From positions 20,252 through 84,251 of the forward strand of contig JAGQWX010000017.1 in assembly GCA_020436935.1 (NCBI GenBank): a stretch of DNA of 64,000 nucleotides, given 5' to 3'. Below the pieces are notes generated by a model that ran no database searches, had not been told where the DNA came from, and saw only the letters and a list, made by a program, of their open reading frames with translations. The position numbers were made by a program, and so were the translations under genes. Source of the DNA: Saprospiraceae bacterium. Its GTDB lineage: Bacteria; Bacteroidota; Bacteroidia; Chitinophagales; Saprospiraceae. Each line of letters opens with the position of its first letter. Within the stretch, counting starts at the first letter, position 1. Positions 1 to 7,348 of this stretch are shown here, in pieces.

Positions 1-1
1 A

Positions 2-1687
2 GAAATGTTGGAGTATTTTTCAACCATCCTGGATTATCCTTATCCATGGGATAAGTTTGCACAGATCACCGCCAGAGAATATGTATCAGGGGCTATGGAA
101 AATACGACAGCTGTTTTATTTGGCGACTTTATACAAAAAACTGACATCGAACTGATTGATGACGATAATGATGGCATTGTTGCGCATGAAATGTTCCACC
201 ACTGGTTTGGCGACCTGGTGACTTGTGAAAGCTGGTCGAACCTGACCTTGAACGAAGGCTTCGCGAATTATGCAGAGTATTTATGGTTGGAGCATAAGTA
301 CGGAAAAGATAAAGCCGATTTGCACAGGCTGAATGAAATGCAGGCATATGTCAATGATGCCCAGCAGGGAAATGTGCATCCTTTGATACACTTCCATTAC
401 AATGACAAAGAGGATATGTTTGATTCGCACTCTTACAACAAAGGCGGATTGGTCTTGCACATGTTGAGGACTTATGTTGGCGATGCTGCTTTTTTTGCCG
501 CACTCAACCACTACCTAAAAAAGAATGCATACACGGCTGTTGAAGTGGATGAGCTGAGAATGGCATTTGAAGACGTAACCGGTGAAGATTTGAATTGGTT
601 TTTTAACCAGTGGTACCTGAGAGAAGGTCATCCACAAATCGATGTTGAATATATATATGACGCGGAGCAACAATCACTCAGTGTGTTTACCACCCAAAAT
701 CAAACGGTTGGTTATTTTAAAATACCATTTGAAATGGCCATTTATAATGCCGACGGAAGTGTAAGAATGGAAAAGGTTTGGGTAGAAAACCAACACGATA
801 CCATTACCATTGCTGATGTCAAAAATGCACCAATCAACATCAGCCTTGATGGTAAGGATGATATCCTGGCTGAAATCAATGAGCAGAAGTCAAACGACTA
901 CCTCTTCAATGAGTTGATGTATTCACCCAACCCGGGGCAGAGAATGAATGCAATATATGTTCTGGCAAGCAGTGAGGAGACCGATTATAACAGATTGGCA
1001 AGTGTTGCTTTGAGGGATGAAGTTTATCTGATTCAGCAGGTAGGAATTGAAGTAATACCAGAAGTTGAAAATTTTGTTGAGAAATTGAAGAGCCTCGCGT
1101 TGTATGGAGGTCATAAAGACCTGAGGGCAGCTGCAATTGCGAAACTTGCTGAATCGAGTGAAGACCTGACCCCTGTATTTGAACAGATCTTTAAAACCGA
1201 AAAAACACCAACTGTTCTTTCTACTGCATTGAGCGTACTGACAGATTTGGATTTTGAGAAAGCCAGCATGTATGCCAAACAACTCGAAGGTGTCAATTCT
1301 GATCAAATCCTTGGAGGGCTTGGAGTAGTATATTCAAGGTCAGAAGATCCGGCGACAGGCAAATGGTTTATGGATAAGATTGAGTCAAAATCCATTTATT
1401 CTACTTATCAATTGTTTGGACCATTTGTGGAATATCTGAATGGTTTGCCTGCTTCTGAAATTGAACCGTATGCTGATGCATTATACAAGATAGGAGTGGA
1501 TATGAAAAGAATCAACTTCCTCAGATTTATGTCCGTCGCTTCACTTTCTGCAGTGGCCAATGGTCTGCAAGACAATACCACTGATGCCAATGCGGTAAGC
1601 TTGGCGACTAAAATCAGAGACTATATTTCAAAAGCTAAAGAAGTGGAAACAGATCCACTTTTGTTGTCCAGGTATGCAGAGTTTTAG
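2..1687 (+). CDS. M1 family metallo-aminopeptidase, C-terminal part (5' end outside window)
   Basis: Zinc aminopeptidase that removes N-terminal residues from peptides, probably in the periplasm or outside the cell. The frame is open to the window edge, so the N-terminal domain and any signal peptide lie upstream; the ATG at 5 is an internal Met. Counting from it, the substrate-anchoring GAMEN motif is at residues 29-33, the zinc motif HEMFHH (HExxH) at 61-65 and the third zinc ligand in NEGFA at about 84. From about residue 300 the protein is helical and HEAT-like, as in the ERAP-type C-terminal domain. The stop codon is directly followed by the GTG of the next gene, which suggests translational coupling. 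The family assignment is firm; the substrate is unknown. Confidence 0.93.
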   Translation, partial: EMLEYFSTILDYPYPWDKFAQITAREYVSGAMENTTAVLFGDFIQKTDIELIDDDNDGIVAHEMFHHWFGDLVTCESWSNLTLNEGFANYAEYLWLEHKYGKDKADLHRLNEMQAYVNDAQQGNVHPLIHFHYNDKEDMFDSHSYNKGGLVLHMLRTYVGDAAFFAALNHYLKKNAYTAVEVDELRMAFEDVTGEDLNWFFNQWYLREGHPQIDVEYIYDAEQQSLSVFTTQNQTVGYFKIPFEMAIYNADGSVRMEKVWVENQHDTITIADVKNAPINISLDGKDDILAEINEQKSNDYLFNELMYSPNPGQRMNAIYVLASSEETDYNRLASVALRDEVYLIQQVGIEVIPEVENFVEKLKSLALYGGHKDLRAAAIAKLAESSEDLTPVFEQIFKTEKTPTVLSTALSVLTDLDFEKASMYAKQLEGVNSDQILGGLGVVYSRSEDPATGKWFMDKIESKSIYSTYQLFGPFVEYLNGLPASEIEPYADALYKIGVDMKRINFLRFMSVASLSAVANGLQDNTTDANAVSLATKIRDYISKAKEVETDPLLLSRYAEF

Positions 1688-2569
1688 GTGAGTCTTGATC
1701 TGAGTATATTTGATTTGCCGACTCCTGTCAGGGAGTTGGAAGAAATATACCAGCAATATGGAGTTCATCTTTTTGTGAAGGAAGATTATCTCAATCATCC
1801 GATCATATCCGGCAACAAGATGCGCAAGTTGTTGGGGAATCTCCGGCACTATGCATCAGGAAATTATAAGGGGATTTTATCTTTTGGGGGTGCTCATTCC
1901 AACCACCTTTATGCGATGGCTGGAGTGTGTCGATTGTTTGACATACCTCTGACCATGATCGTGAGAGGTGATGGTTATGACAACAGCAATGAAACACTTC
2001 GGTATGCAAAGGAATCGGGTGTCAATTTGCAATTTGTGGACAGGGCAGCTTATCGGATGAAGCTGGAGGCTACTGAGATTCAAAAGATTGTGGATCAACA
2101 TGATGGTTATTTTATCATTCCTGAAGGTGGCAGCAACGTCTATGCAAATGAGGGTTTGAAGATATTGTATGATGAATTGACGGAACCATATGATTTCATC
2201 GCCCTTTCCATGGGGACGGGAGGAACGGCAGCAGGATTATTGCAGGCTTCAAAAAGTGAAAGATTGGTTATATATCCGGCCTTAAAAGGCAACTGGATGG
2301 AAACTCATCTGAAGGAATTTTTTGGAATTGAAGAATCCTTGGCTCAAAGAATGACGATGCGGAATCATTATCATTTCGGTGGCTACGGAAAAATGCCGGA
2401 TGAGCTGATTGTTTTCATCAACGAAATAGAAAGCCGATATCAACTCCCGCTTGATCCGGTATATACTTCAAAAGCTTTTTATGGAATTCTGGAAGACATC
2501 AAATTGGGATTTTACCCGGCTGGGTCCAATATCTTATTTCTTCATACCGGAGGACTCAGAAGGCAGTGA
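1688..2569 (+). CDS. PLP-dependent 1-aminocyclopropane-1-carboxylate deaminase / D-cysteine desulfhydrase family protein
   Basis: Fold-type II PLP enzyme expected to deaminate D-cysteine or a related small amino acid to pyruvate and ammonia in the cytoplasm. The PLP lysine is K44 in the SGNKMRK motif, followed by SFGGAHSNH, which holds the substrate carboxylate, and by the glycine-rich phosphate loop MGTGGTAAG. The GTG start abuts the TAG of the M1 peptidase gene with no spacer, so it is probably translated by coupling. At 293 residues it is somewhat shorter than the usual 320-340. ACC deaminase and D-cysteine desulfhydrase cannot be separated by eye; the second is more common in this phylum. 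Confidence 0.85.
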   Translation: MSLDLSIFDLPTPVRELEEIYQQYGVHLFVKEDYLNHPIISGNKMRKLLGNLRHYASGNYKGILSFGGAHSNHLYAMAGVCRLFDIPLTMIVRGDGYDNSNETLRYAKESGVNLQFVDRAAYRMKLEATEIQKIVDQHDGYFIIPEGGSNVYANEGLKILYDELTEPYDFIALSMGTGGTAAGLLQASKSERLVIYPALKGNWMETHLKEFFGIEESLAQRMTMRNHYHFGGYGKMPDELIVFINEIESRYQLPLDPVYTSKAFYGILEDIKLGFYPAGSNILFLHTGGLRRQ

Positions 2570-2578
2570 CGAGAAAGT

Positions 2579-3055
2579 TTATACATTTAGATTGTTATAA
2601 AATACCTGGAGATCAGCCATTTTGGGTCGCGCAAGACGTTTACCTGCGGCATTGCTAAAATACAAAACCAACACCCCTCCAAGCAGGAATGGTATCAGCC
2701 ATAATATATAGGAGGTAATGCCTAGACTGTATTGAGACAATCCAATGATCAGCACAAACATGGTAATGAGCCCAAGCGCCAGATAGATGAACATAAACAA
2801 CATCCACACCTCTGGCTTTGGACCATACAAACCGGTAATGCGGGTTTTGTGGTCTTCACTATCGAGATATAGAGTAAGCACAGGAGCCCAGAATTTTTCA
2901 TCTGGATCCATTACTTGCAAGGTCACCTGTTGATGTCCCAATTTTGCCGTAATCGAATTTTGTCCACCTAATTTAACTTTGATTTCTTCTATGATCTGTT
3001 CTCTGCTTAGATCGGAGTTGAAGTGAAATCTTGGGCGTATCTCTATGATTTCCAT
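2579..3055 (-). CDS. Hypothetical two-TM membrane protein
   Basis: No family recognised. The 158-residue protein has a soluble N-terminal part of about 80 residues rich in charged and beta-prone sequence, then two hydrophobic helices at about 83-105 and 112-133 and a short basic C-terminal tail, so it is probably an inner-membrane protein with both ends in the cytoplasm. It is separated by 11 bases from the start of the multi-TM gene upstream on the same strand, so the two are probably cotranscribed. It converges with the PLP enzyme gene, the stops being only 9 bases apart. Confidence 0.7.
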   Translation of the reverse strand: MEIIEIRPRFHFNSDLSREQIIEEIKVKLGGQNSITAKLGHQQVTLQVMDPDEKFWAPVLTLYLDSEDHKTRITGLYGPKPEVWMLFMFIYLALGLITMFVLIIGLSQYSLGITSYILWLIPFLLGGVLVLYFSNAAGKRLARPKMADLQVFYNNLNV

Positions 3056-3066
3056 TGAGATATAAA

Positions 3067-3510
3067 TTAAGTAGTTCTTTTATATAAACTTCCCTTTAAA
3101 TTGGGTCCTACCTTGTAAAGGAAATAGACACAACAAATCAGCAGTAGATTTTTGACAATATATTGACCAAGCAATGTGAGGCTACCAGTGGCATCACCCA
3201 GTGTGAGCGATGGGAAAAACAAGAAAGGTGTAAATGTAAAGATCAGATGTAAAATGGTGAGCCCCATAACAATCCTGTTGGTTGGGCAGCACAAGATAAA
3301 GAAAGCAATGCCCACTTCCCAAACCGCCAAAATCATCAGGCCAGTCTTAAACGATAAAAAACCAAAGGTGAGCACTTGGATCGTATTTCCGGCGATTTCC
3401 TCCGCTGGACTTACATGAGGAAAAAATTTCTGGATGCCAAACCAGAAGTAAATGATGAACAAGGAGAATGAGATGGCGCGAACTATGCTTTTGAGAGAAG
3501 TAGCTTCCAT
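3067..3510 (-). CDS. DoxX-like four-TM membrane protein
   Basis: Small integral membrane protein of 147 residues with four predicted helices at about 10-30, 52-75, 79-100 and 115-133. Length and topology fit the DoxX/DoxD-like superfamily, whose members are often linked to redox or respiratory functions, but no diagnostic motif is visible. It is the first gene of a probable two-gene minus-strand operon with the two-TM protein. The basic C-terminal tail (YKVGPNLKGSLYKR) suggests a cytoplasmic C-terminus. Membrane localisation is clear; the function is open. Confidence 0.6.
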   Translation of the reverse strand: MEATSLKSIVRAISFSLFIIYFWFGIQKFFPHVSPAEEIAGNTIQVLTFGFLSFKTGLMILAVWEVGIAFFILCCPTNRIVMGLTILHLIFTFTPFLFFPSLTLGDATGSLTLLGQYIVKNLLLICCVYFLYKVGPNLKGSLYKRTT

Positions 3511-4070
3511 GGATGGTCTGGTTTAAACGATTTGAAAGAAAACAAAACATTCACCTGGTTGTCAGGTGAACAGGCGCAATTTTAAACTGATTTTTTGAAA
3601 ATATAGATGATCTAAATCATATGCTGATCTTCCAACAAAAAAAGCCGGAACTGAATGCACAATTCCGACTTTTCGTAGTTTAAATAAATTAAGACCTTTA
3701 TCTTGAAAGCCACATCATGGCTCAGCCATGGCAACTTTGTTTTACTAATAAATCTATTTGGAAACTGTTTGGATACCTTGAAAAATCAAGAATTATGCCA
3801 ATTTCTCCAGATTGGGAAGTAGAGACAAAATTCAAATGTTAAAATTTTCAACATTAAAAAAGTGAGTGGGATGAATCTGTAGACCAAAGAACTTCTGACC
3901 TTCAAACCGGCTTTAAAATTTTTGGAAAGTGCAGAAGATTTGTATCAAAAATCCGTTATAGCTGGTGTGAAATCAATTGTCGAGCTTACTTCCATGTTGA
4001 TGCACAATTTCCCACAGAATCCATATATAAATAGTAACTTGATCATTATTCTTCAATTAAATCCACATAT
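3511..4070. other. Gene-free spacer between divergent genes
   Basis: This 560-base AT-rich stretch holds a terminator-like hairpin (3640-3673) and a short hairpin at about 3719-3734 (CATGGC/GCCATG). The plus-strand frame 3883-4074 is free of stops and ends in a TGA overlapping the tsaC start, but it has no good start codon and no recognisable product, so it is not called a gene. Confidence 0.6.
3640..3673. terminator. Terminator-like hairpin
   Basis: Arms AAAAGCCGGAA (3640-3650) and TTCCGACTTTT (3663-3673) pair over 11 positions with one C-A mismatch around a 12-base loop. A-rich and T-rich flanks would let it act in either direction. No gene ends directly beside it, so its transcript is unclear. 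Confidence 0.45.
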
Positions 4071-4685
4071 ATGATAAGATTTACATTACATCCTGAAAAC
4101 CCCAACAAAAGAGACATCAAAACCATTGTCGAGATTCTTAAAAATGGCGGCATTGGCATCATCCCTACCGATTCTGTGTACGCCCTCGCTTGTCTGAAGT
4201 CCAACAAGGATGCCATAGAAAAAATAGTGAAGGTCAGTGGTAAAAGCGAAAAGAAAGCCAAGCTGTCACTGCTATGTAAGGACCTCAAAGAAGTGGCAGA
4301 TCATACCCTGCCTTATGACAACCACATTTTTAAATCCATGAAAAGGTACCTTCCCGGACCTTACACCTTCATTCTCAATGCCAATAATACGGTCACCAAA
4401 TATTTCAAGAACAACAAAAAGGAAATAGGCATACGTATTCCGGACAATCGCATAGTCCTGGATTTGCTGGAAGAAATCGGTGAGCCTTTGATCAGCACAT
4501 CTCTCAGTACTGAGGAGGGAACGATGCGCGAGGTCATCGATGTCGAGGAGATTGAGGATGCATTCAAGGGTAGGGTAGACTTCGTGATAGACGGAGATCT
4601 TAAGGAGCCTTCTGAAACAACGGTTCTCGATTGTACTTCAGGAGAGATAGAATTGGTGAGACAAGGTAAAGGACCTATTGATTAA
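4071..4685 (+). CDS. tsaC: L-threonylcarbamoyladenylate synthase (TsaC/Sua5/YrdC family)
   Basis: Makes threonylcarbamoyl-AMP from threonine, bicarbonate and ATP, the first step of the universal t6A37 modification of ANN-decoding tRNAs. The 204-residue protein is a single YrdC domain without the Sua5 C-terminal extension. Typical segments are GGIGIIPTDSVYAL near residues 26-39, the YLPGPYTFIL segment, the IGIRIPD motif and the C-terminal STSLS and TTVLDCT elements. The ATG start is preceded by an AT-rich leader. The partner genes tsaB, tsaD and tsaE are not in the window. Confidence 0.9.
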   Translation: MIRFTLHPENPNKRDIKTIVEILKNGGIGIIPTDSVYALACLKSNKDAIEKIVKVSGKSEKKAKLSLLCKDLKEVADHTLPYDNHIFKSMKRYLPGPYTFILNANNTVTKYFKNNKKEIGIRIPDNRIVLDLLEEIGEPLISTSLSTEEGTMREVIDVEEIEDAFKGRVDFVIDGDLKEPSETTVLDCTSGEIELVRQGKGPID

Positions 4686-4690
4686 CTTTG
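4683..4690 (+). promoter_or_regulatory. Candidate -7 element TAACTTTG
   Basis: Exact match to the Bacteroidota -7 consensus TAnnTTTG, overlapping the tsaC stop codon and 19 bases before the next start. The nearest upstream TTG (4653-4655) is 27 bases away, farther than usual, so this is tentative. Confidence 0.4.
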
Positions 4691-4709
4691 TGTCCGCAAA
4701 TATTTTTGA

Positions 4710-5333
4710 ATGAAAAGATTTATGGCCTCCGCTGTTTTTTGTTGCTTTCTGATGCTCCAATTGGGTATTGGACAACAAGAGATTGAGATTGTGCAGGAGC
4801 AAAATGACAACATACTGACGCTGGTGGGAAAAAACAACTCTACTACAAAAAAAATCAGCGTCAAATTATTGCTTGAAACTACTGGATACAAAATCACTCC
4901 AGCTCCTCCATATGAGTTCGTTCTTGAACCAGGAGGCAGTTATGAAATTGTCAAACTTATAGCCAAAAAAGGAGAAAGTACGAGCATAGGTTATCAAATC
5001 CAATATGCAGTCGTTTCAGGAGGGCAAAAGACATTGGAGGCCAAAATGACTAAGGAAGAAGTCAGTGAAAAACTTGCTTCTTCCGACATCATCATCTTTA
5101 CAAAAACGACCTGTGAAAAATGTAAGTTTTCCAAAAACTTCATGAACGAAAACCATATACCTTTCATAGAAATGCCGTTGGAATCTCCTGAAAATTCAGA
5201 ACTGATGTGGTCGGCATTATTCAATGAAGGCTTTGAGGCGACCACTATAGCCACCCCTATTTTTGCGATTAAGGGTAAACTAGTCTACAATATTGAGGAT
5301 TTGCACGGCTTTCTGAAGGGCTTGGAGAAATAG
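4710..5333 (+). CDS. Secreted protein with C-terminal glutaredoxin-like domain
   Basis: A 207-residue protein. Residues 1-21 form a signal peptide, about 25-105 a beta-rich domain that looks immunoglobulin-like, and about 112-207 a glutaredoxin/thioredoxin-fold domain with the redox motif CEKC at C135-C138 and a cis-Pro candidate in ATPIF. It is likely to act on thiols or disulfides in the periplasm or at the outer membrane. The start is chosen for its basic n-region and hydrophobic stretch. A TAACTTTG promoter element lies just upstream, so it may be expressed separately from tsaC. The substrate is unknown. Confidence 0.65.
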   Translation: MKRFMASAVFCCFLMLQLGIGQQEIEIVQEQNDNILTLVGKNNSTTKKISVKLLLETTGYKITPAPPYEFVLEPGGSYEIVKLIAKKGESTSIGYQIQYAVVSGGQKTLEAKMTKEEVSEKLASSDIIIFTKTTCEKCKFSKNFMNENHIPFIEMPLESPENSELMWSALFNEGFEATTIATPIFAIKGKLVYNIEDLHGFLKGLEK

Positions 5334-5764
5334 GATTTAGAGTGCGGCTGTATCTCCCGCTGAGAACGCTGGAATTTCCGCAGAATTTCGCAGAGATGTA
5401 GTGTTCGACGTGAATGCATTGTACTTCATGGCTGCTTTTGTTTCCCGCAGATTAACCCAGATATTTCTGCTGATTATCGCGGAACCCCCGAAATTGCTAA
5501 AAAAGCAAACTAGCCAAAGGCTGCCCCCGCGCTACCCTGGCCCTAAAGGGAACCCGCCCATAATTGCTAAAAAGTAAACTAGCAAAAGCCAATATGCAAA
5601 ACCGCCATTAAGCAAACGTGCCAACAAGCTAAAGACCAACACCCAAAGACCAAAGACCACCCGCCCGCTACCCTGGCCCTAAAGGGAAACCGCCCGCAAT
5701 TGCAATATGCCAAAATGCCAACGTGCCAAAACGCAAATGTGCCAACAGGCTAAAGACCAAAGAC
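5334..5764. repeat. Intergenic array of imperfect direct repeats
   Basis: No gene. Several words recur: GCTACCCTGGCCCTAAAGGG plus GAA and CCGCCC at 5531-5559 and 5667-5694; AATTGCTAAAAA with AAACTAGC at 5492-5520 and 5562-5590; GTGCCAACA(A/G)GCTAAAGACCAA at about 5618-5640 and 5739-5760; and short runs of GCCAA and AAAGACC. The first 150 bases carry CGCAGA words (TTCCGCAGAATTTCGCAGAG, CCCGCAGATTAACCC). The array runs up to the stop codon of the next gene. It looks like degenerate repetitive spacer DNA rather than a structured element. Confidence 0.7.
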
Positions 5765-6478
5765 TTAGTCCTGCTGGGCAAATACTTTCCTGAGCAAATC
5801 GCTTGTCCTCTGAGATATGTCAGTTCTGATGCCATACTCCTTCTTCTCGATCAGATCAAAAAGGCCCATCAAAGCCTGATTGGCAACATGGTCTGCCAGA
5901 TCCGGATTTACTTTTTCGACAAAAGGAATTTTGTTGTAGGTGCCAACAGCATCTGACCAGTAATCCAGAGCATTGAACTTATTCAACGAATTGACCAATA
6001 CCGGCTTGAACTCATCGTACAAGGCCTGGTAGGTTTTATTGTGCAAATATTGAGTGGCTGCATTTTTTTCACCCATCAAAATGTTCTTGACATCTGTGAA
6101 AGTCATTTGGGTGATGGCATTGAGAAAAATCGGGCCTGCTTTTGAAGCGGCATCTTCTGTAGCCTTGTTGATTCTTTTGATGGCTTCTTCTTCCAGATTG
6201 CCAAATCCCGGTATGGCTCTCAGCTTTGAGGTGACCTTTTGAGCTTCTGGCGGAAGCAATATTTTATATACACTATCATAATAGCCATTTTCTTTGGAAA
6301 GATAAGTTACTGAGGCATCTACCCCTTTTTCGAGCGCTTGCTTGAGACCATTGGCAATGTCGGCATTGGTCAAAACTCCCGATCCGCTGTTGAGCACGGT
6401 ATCCAAAAGTTTTTGATCACAGGAGGTCAAACTGACTACAGAGAATAGGAGTAAAAGAGCTATTTTTTTCATCATCAC
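5765..6478 (-). CDS. DUF4197 family lipoprotein
   Basis: Predicted lipoprotein of 237 residues. The signal sequence ends in the lipobox LTSC, with lipidated Cys at 20, or 18 if the third Met is used. The body is helical and resembles DUF4197 proteins: ADIANGLKQALEKGVD, then a conserved core with IPGFGNLEEEAI and the C-terminal segment RTDISQRTSDLLRKVF. The function of the family is not established. Three Met codons at the 5' end make the exact start uncertain. The stop codon directly touches the upstream repeat array. Confidence 0.8.
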   Translation of the reverse strand: MMMKKIALLLLFSVVSLTSCDQKLLDTVLNSGSGVLTNADIANGLKQALEKGVDASVTYLSKENGYYDSVYKILLPPEAQKVTSKLRAIPGFGNLEEEAIKRINKATEDAASKAGPIFLNAITQMTFTDVKNILMGEKNAATQYLHNKTYQALYDEFKPVLVNSLNKFNALDYWSDAVGTYNKIPFVEKVNPDLADHVANQALMGLFDLIEKKEYGIRTDISQRTSDLLRKVFAQQD

Positions 6479-6520
6479 GTTGTTTTGTTAATGTCTTTTC
6501 TTATGACGTTTATGTGTGCC

Positions 6521-6560
6521 AAAAAGATATCAAAAAGCATTGTTTTTTTGATATCTTTTT
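6521..6560 (-). terminator. Terminator of the enoyl-CoA hydratase-family gene
   Basis: A perfect 16-bp inverted repeat (6521-6536 and 6545-6560) centred on GATATC and flanked by A and T runs, with an 8-base loop. It lies 29 bases after the stop of the minus-strand gene ending at 6589 and is symmetric, so it could stop transcription on either strand. Confidence 0.75.
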
Positions 6561-6588
6561 TTGAATCATTGGTAAAGTCTTATGATTT

Positions 6589-7347
6589 TTAAGATTTGGA
6601 TTTGGCCAAAAAAGATTGAATTTGTTGTTGGCAATCTTCTGATAGAAGCAGCTTGCCACTCATTTCTGCTCTTTTTTCCAGCAATTCTGGCCAGGACTCT
6701 GTGCCTTCCCAACACATGCGCTTTACTTCCGCCTTGGCCTGGCTGCTCAAGCCTGCCAAATCGTGTAGCAGAGCTTCAAGGTGAGCATCCACATTTGCAA
6801 TGTCAGTGTAGACATCATTGTATAAACCTTTTTCTGCAGCCCATTGCGCACTCCGCCACACGCGCGGATTCAACGAAAGACTCGTAAATCCGGACAAACC
6901 AATTTTCCTTTCCACCATGGGGCCGATCACAAATGGCCCTAATCCAATGTTGAGCTCGCTCAGTCTGACTTCTGCACCATCAGTGGCAACCACATAATCG
7001 CATGCCGCAGCCAATCCGACACCACCTCCAACAGCCTTGCCCTGAATGCGGCCGACCACGATTTTTGAACAAGCCCTAATCGCTAAAATCACTCCGCCGA
7101 AACCCATGAAAAATGCCTTACTTTCTGCTTCAGTCTTTATAGATATCAGTTCCTTGAAATTGGCACCTGCGCAAAAGCTTTGATCGCCTCCACTCAACAA
7201 TAAAACCACTTTTACTGCTTCGTTTTCACTGCATGCAAGAATGTTATCTTTGAGTTGCTGCAAATCAGCTGAAGTGAGTGCATTTTGTTGTGCCGTTTCA
7301 AACCTTATCCTGGCTATTCCGAGATCGTCTATCTGAAAATCTACCAT
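6589..7347 (-). CDS. Enoyl-CoA hydratase/isomerase (crotonase) family protein, methylglutaconyl-CoA hydratase-like
   Basis: Crotonase-fold acyl-CoA enzyme of 252 residues. The ATG at 7347 is chosen because it follows the upstream stop by one base and begins with MVDFQIDDLG, a normal crotonase N-terminus; a longer frame to 7401 would run into the M36 gene. The oxyanion-hole segments SFCAGANF (about 57-64) and GGGVGLAAACD (about 107-117) are present. One catalytic Glu is kept in LSELNIGLGP (E131), but the position of rat Glu144 is Gly. This pattern resembles LiuC/AtuE-type hydratases of leucine or terpenoid breakdown; that subfamily call is inference. Start-stop contact with the protease gene suggests readthrough or coupling. 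Confidence 0.8.
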   Translation of the reverse strand: MVDFQIDDLGIARIRFETAQQNALTSADLQQLKDNILACSENEAVKVVLLLSGGDQSFCAGANFKELISIKTEAESKAFFMGFGGVILAIRACSKIVVGRIQGKAVGGGVGLAAACDYVVATDGAEVRLSELNIGLGPFVIGPMVERKIGLSGFTSLSLNPRVWRSAQWAAEKGLYNDVYTDIANVDAHLEALLHDLAGLSSQAKAEVKRMCWEGTESWPELLEKRAEMSGKLLLSEDCQQQIQSFLAKSKS

Positions 7348-7348
7348 A

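Noticed and set aside
3690..3775. Possible decayed copy of the MITE end (AAATCTATTT with AAACTGT nearby)
   Set aside because: Only about ten bases match and no partner repeat was found upstream.
3883..4074. Stop-free plus-strand frame of 63 codons overlapping the tsaC start by an ATGA-type overlap
   Set aside because: No start codon near its beginning, no recognisable product, AT-rich composition; at best a gene remnant.
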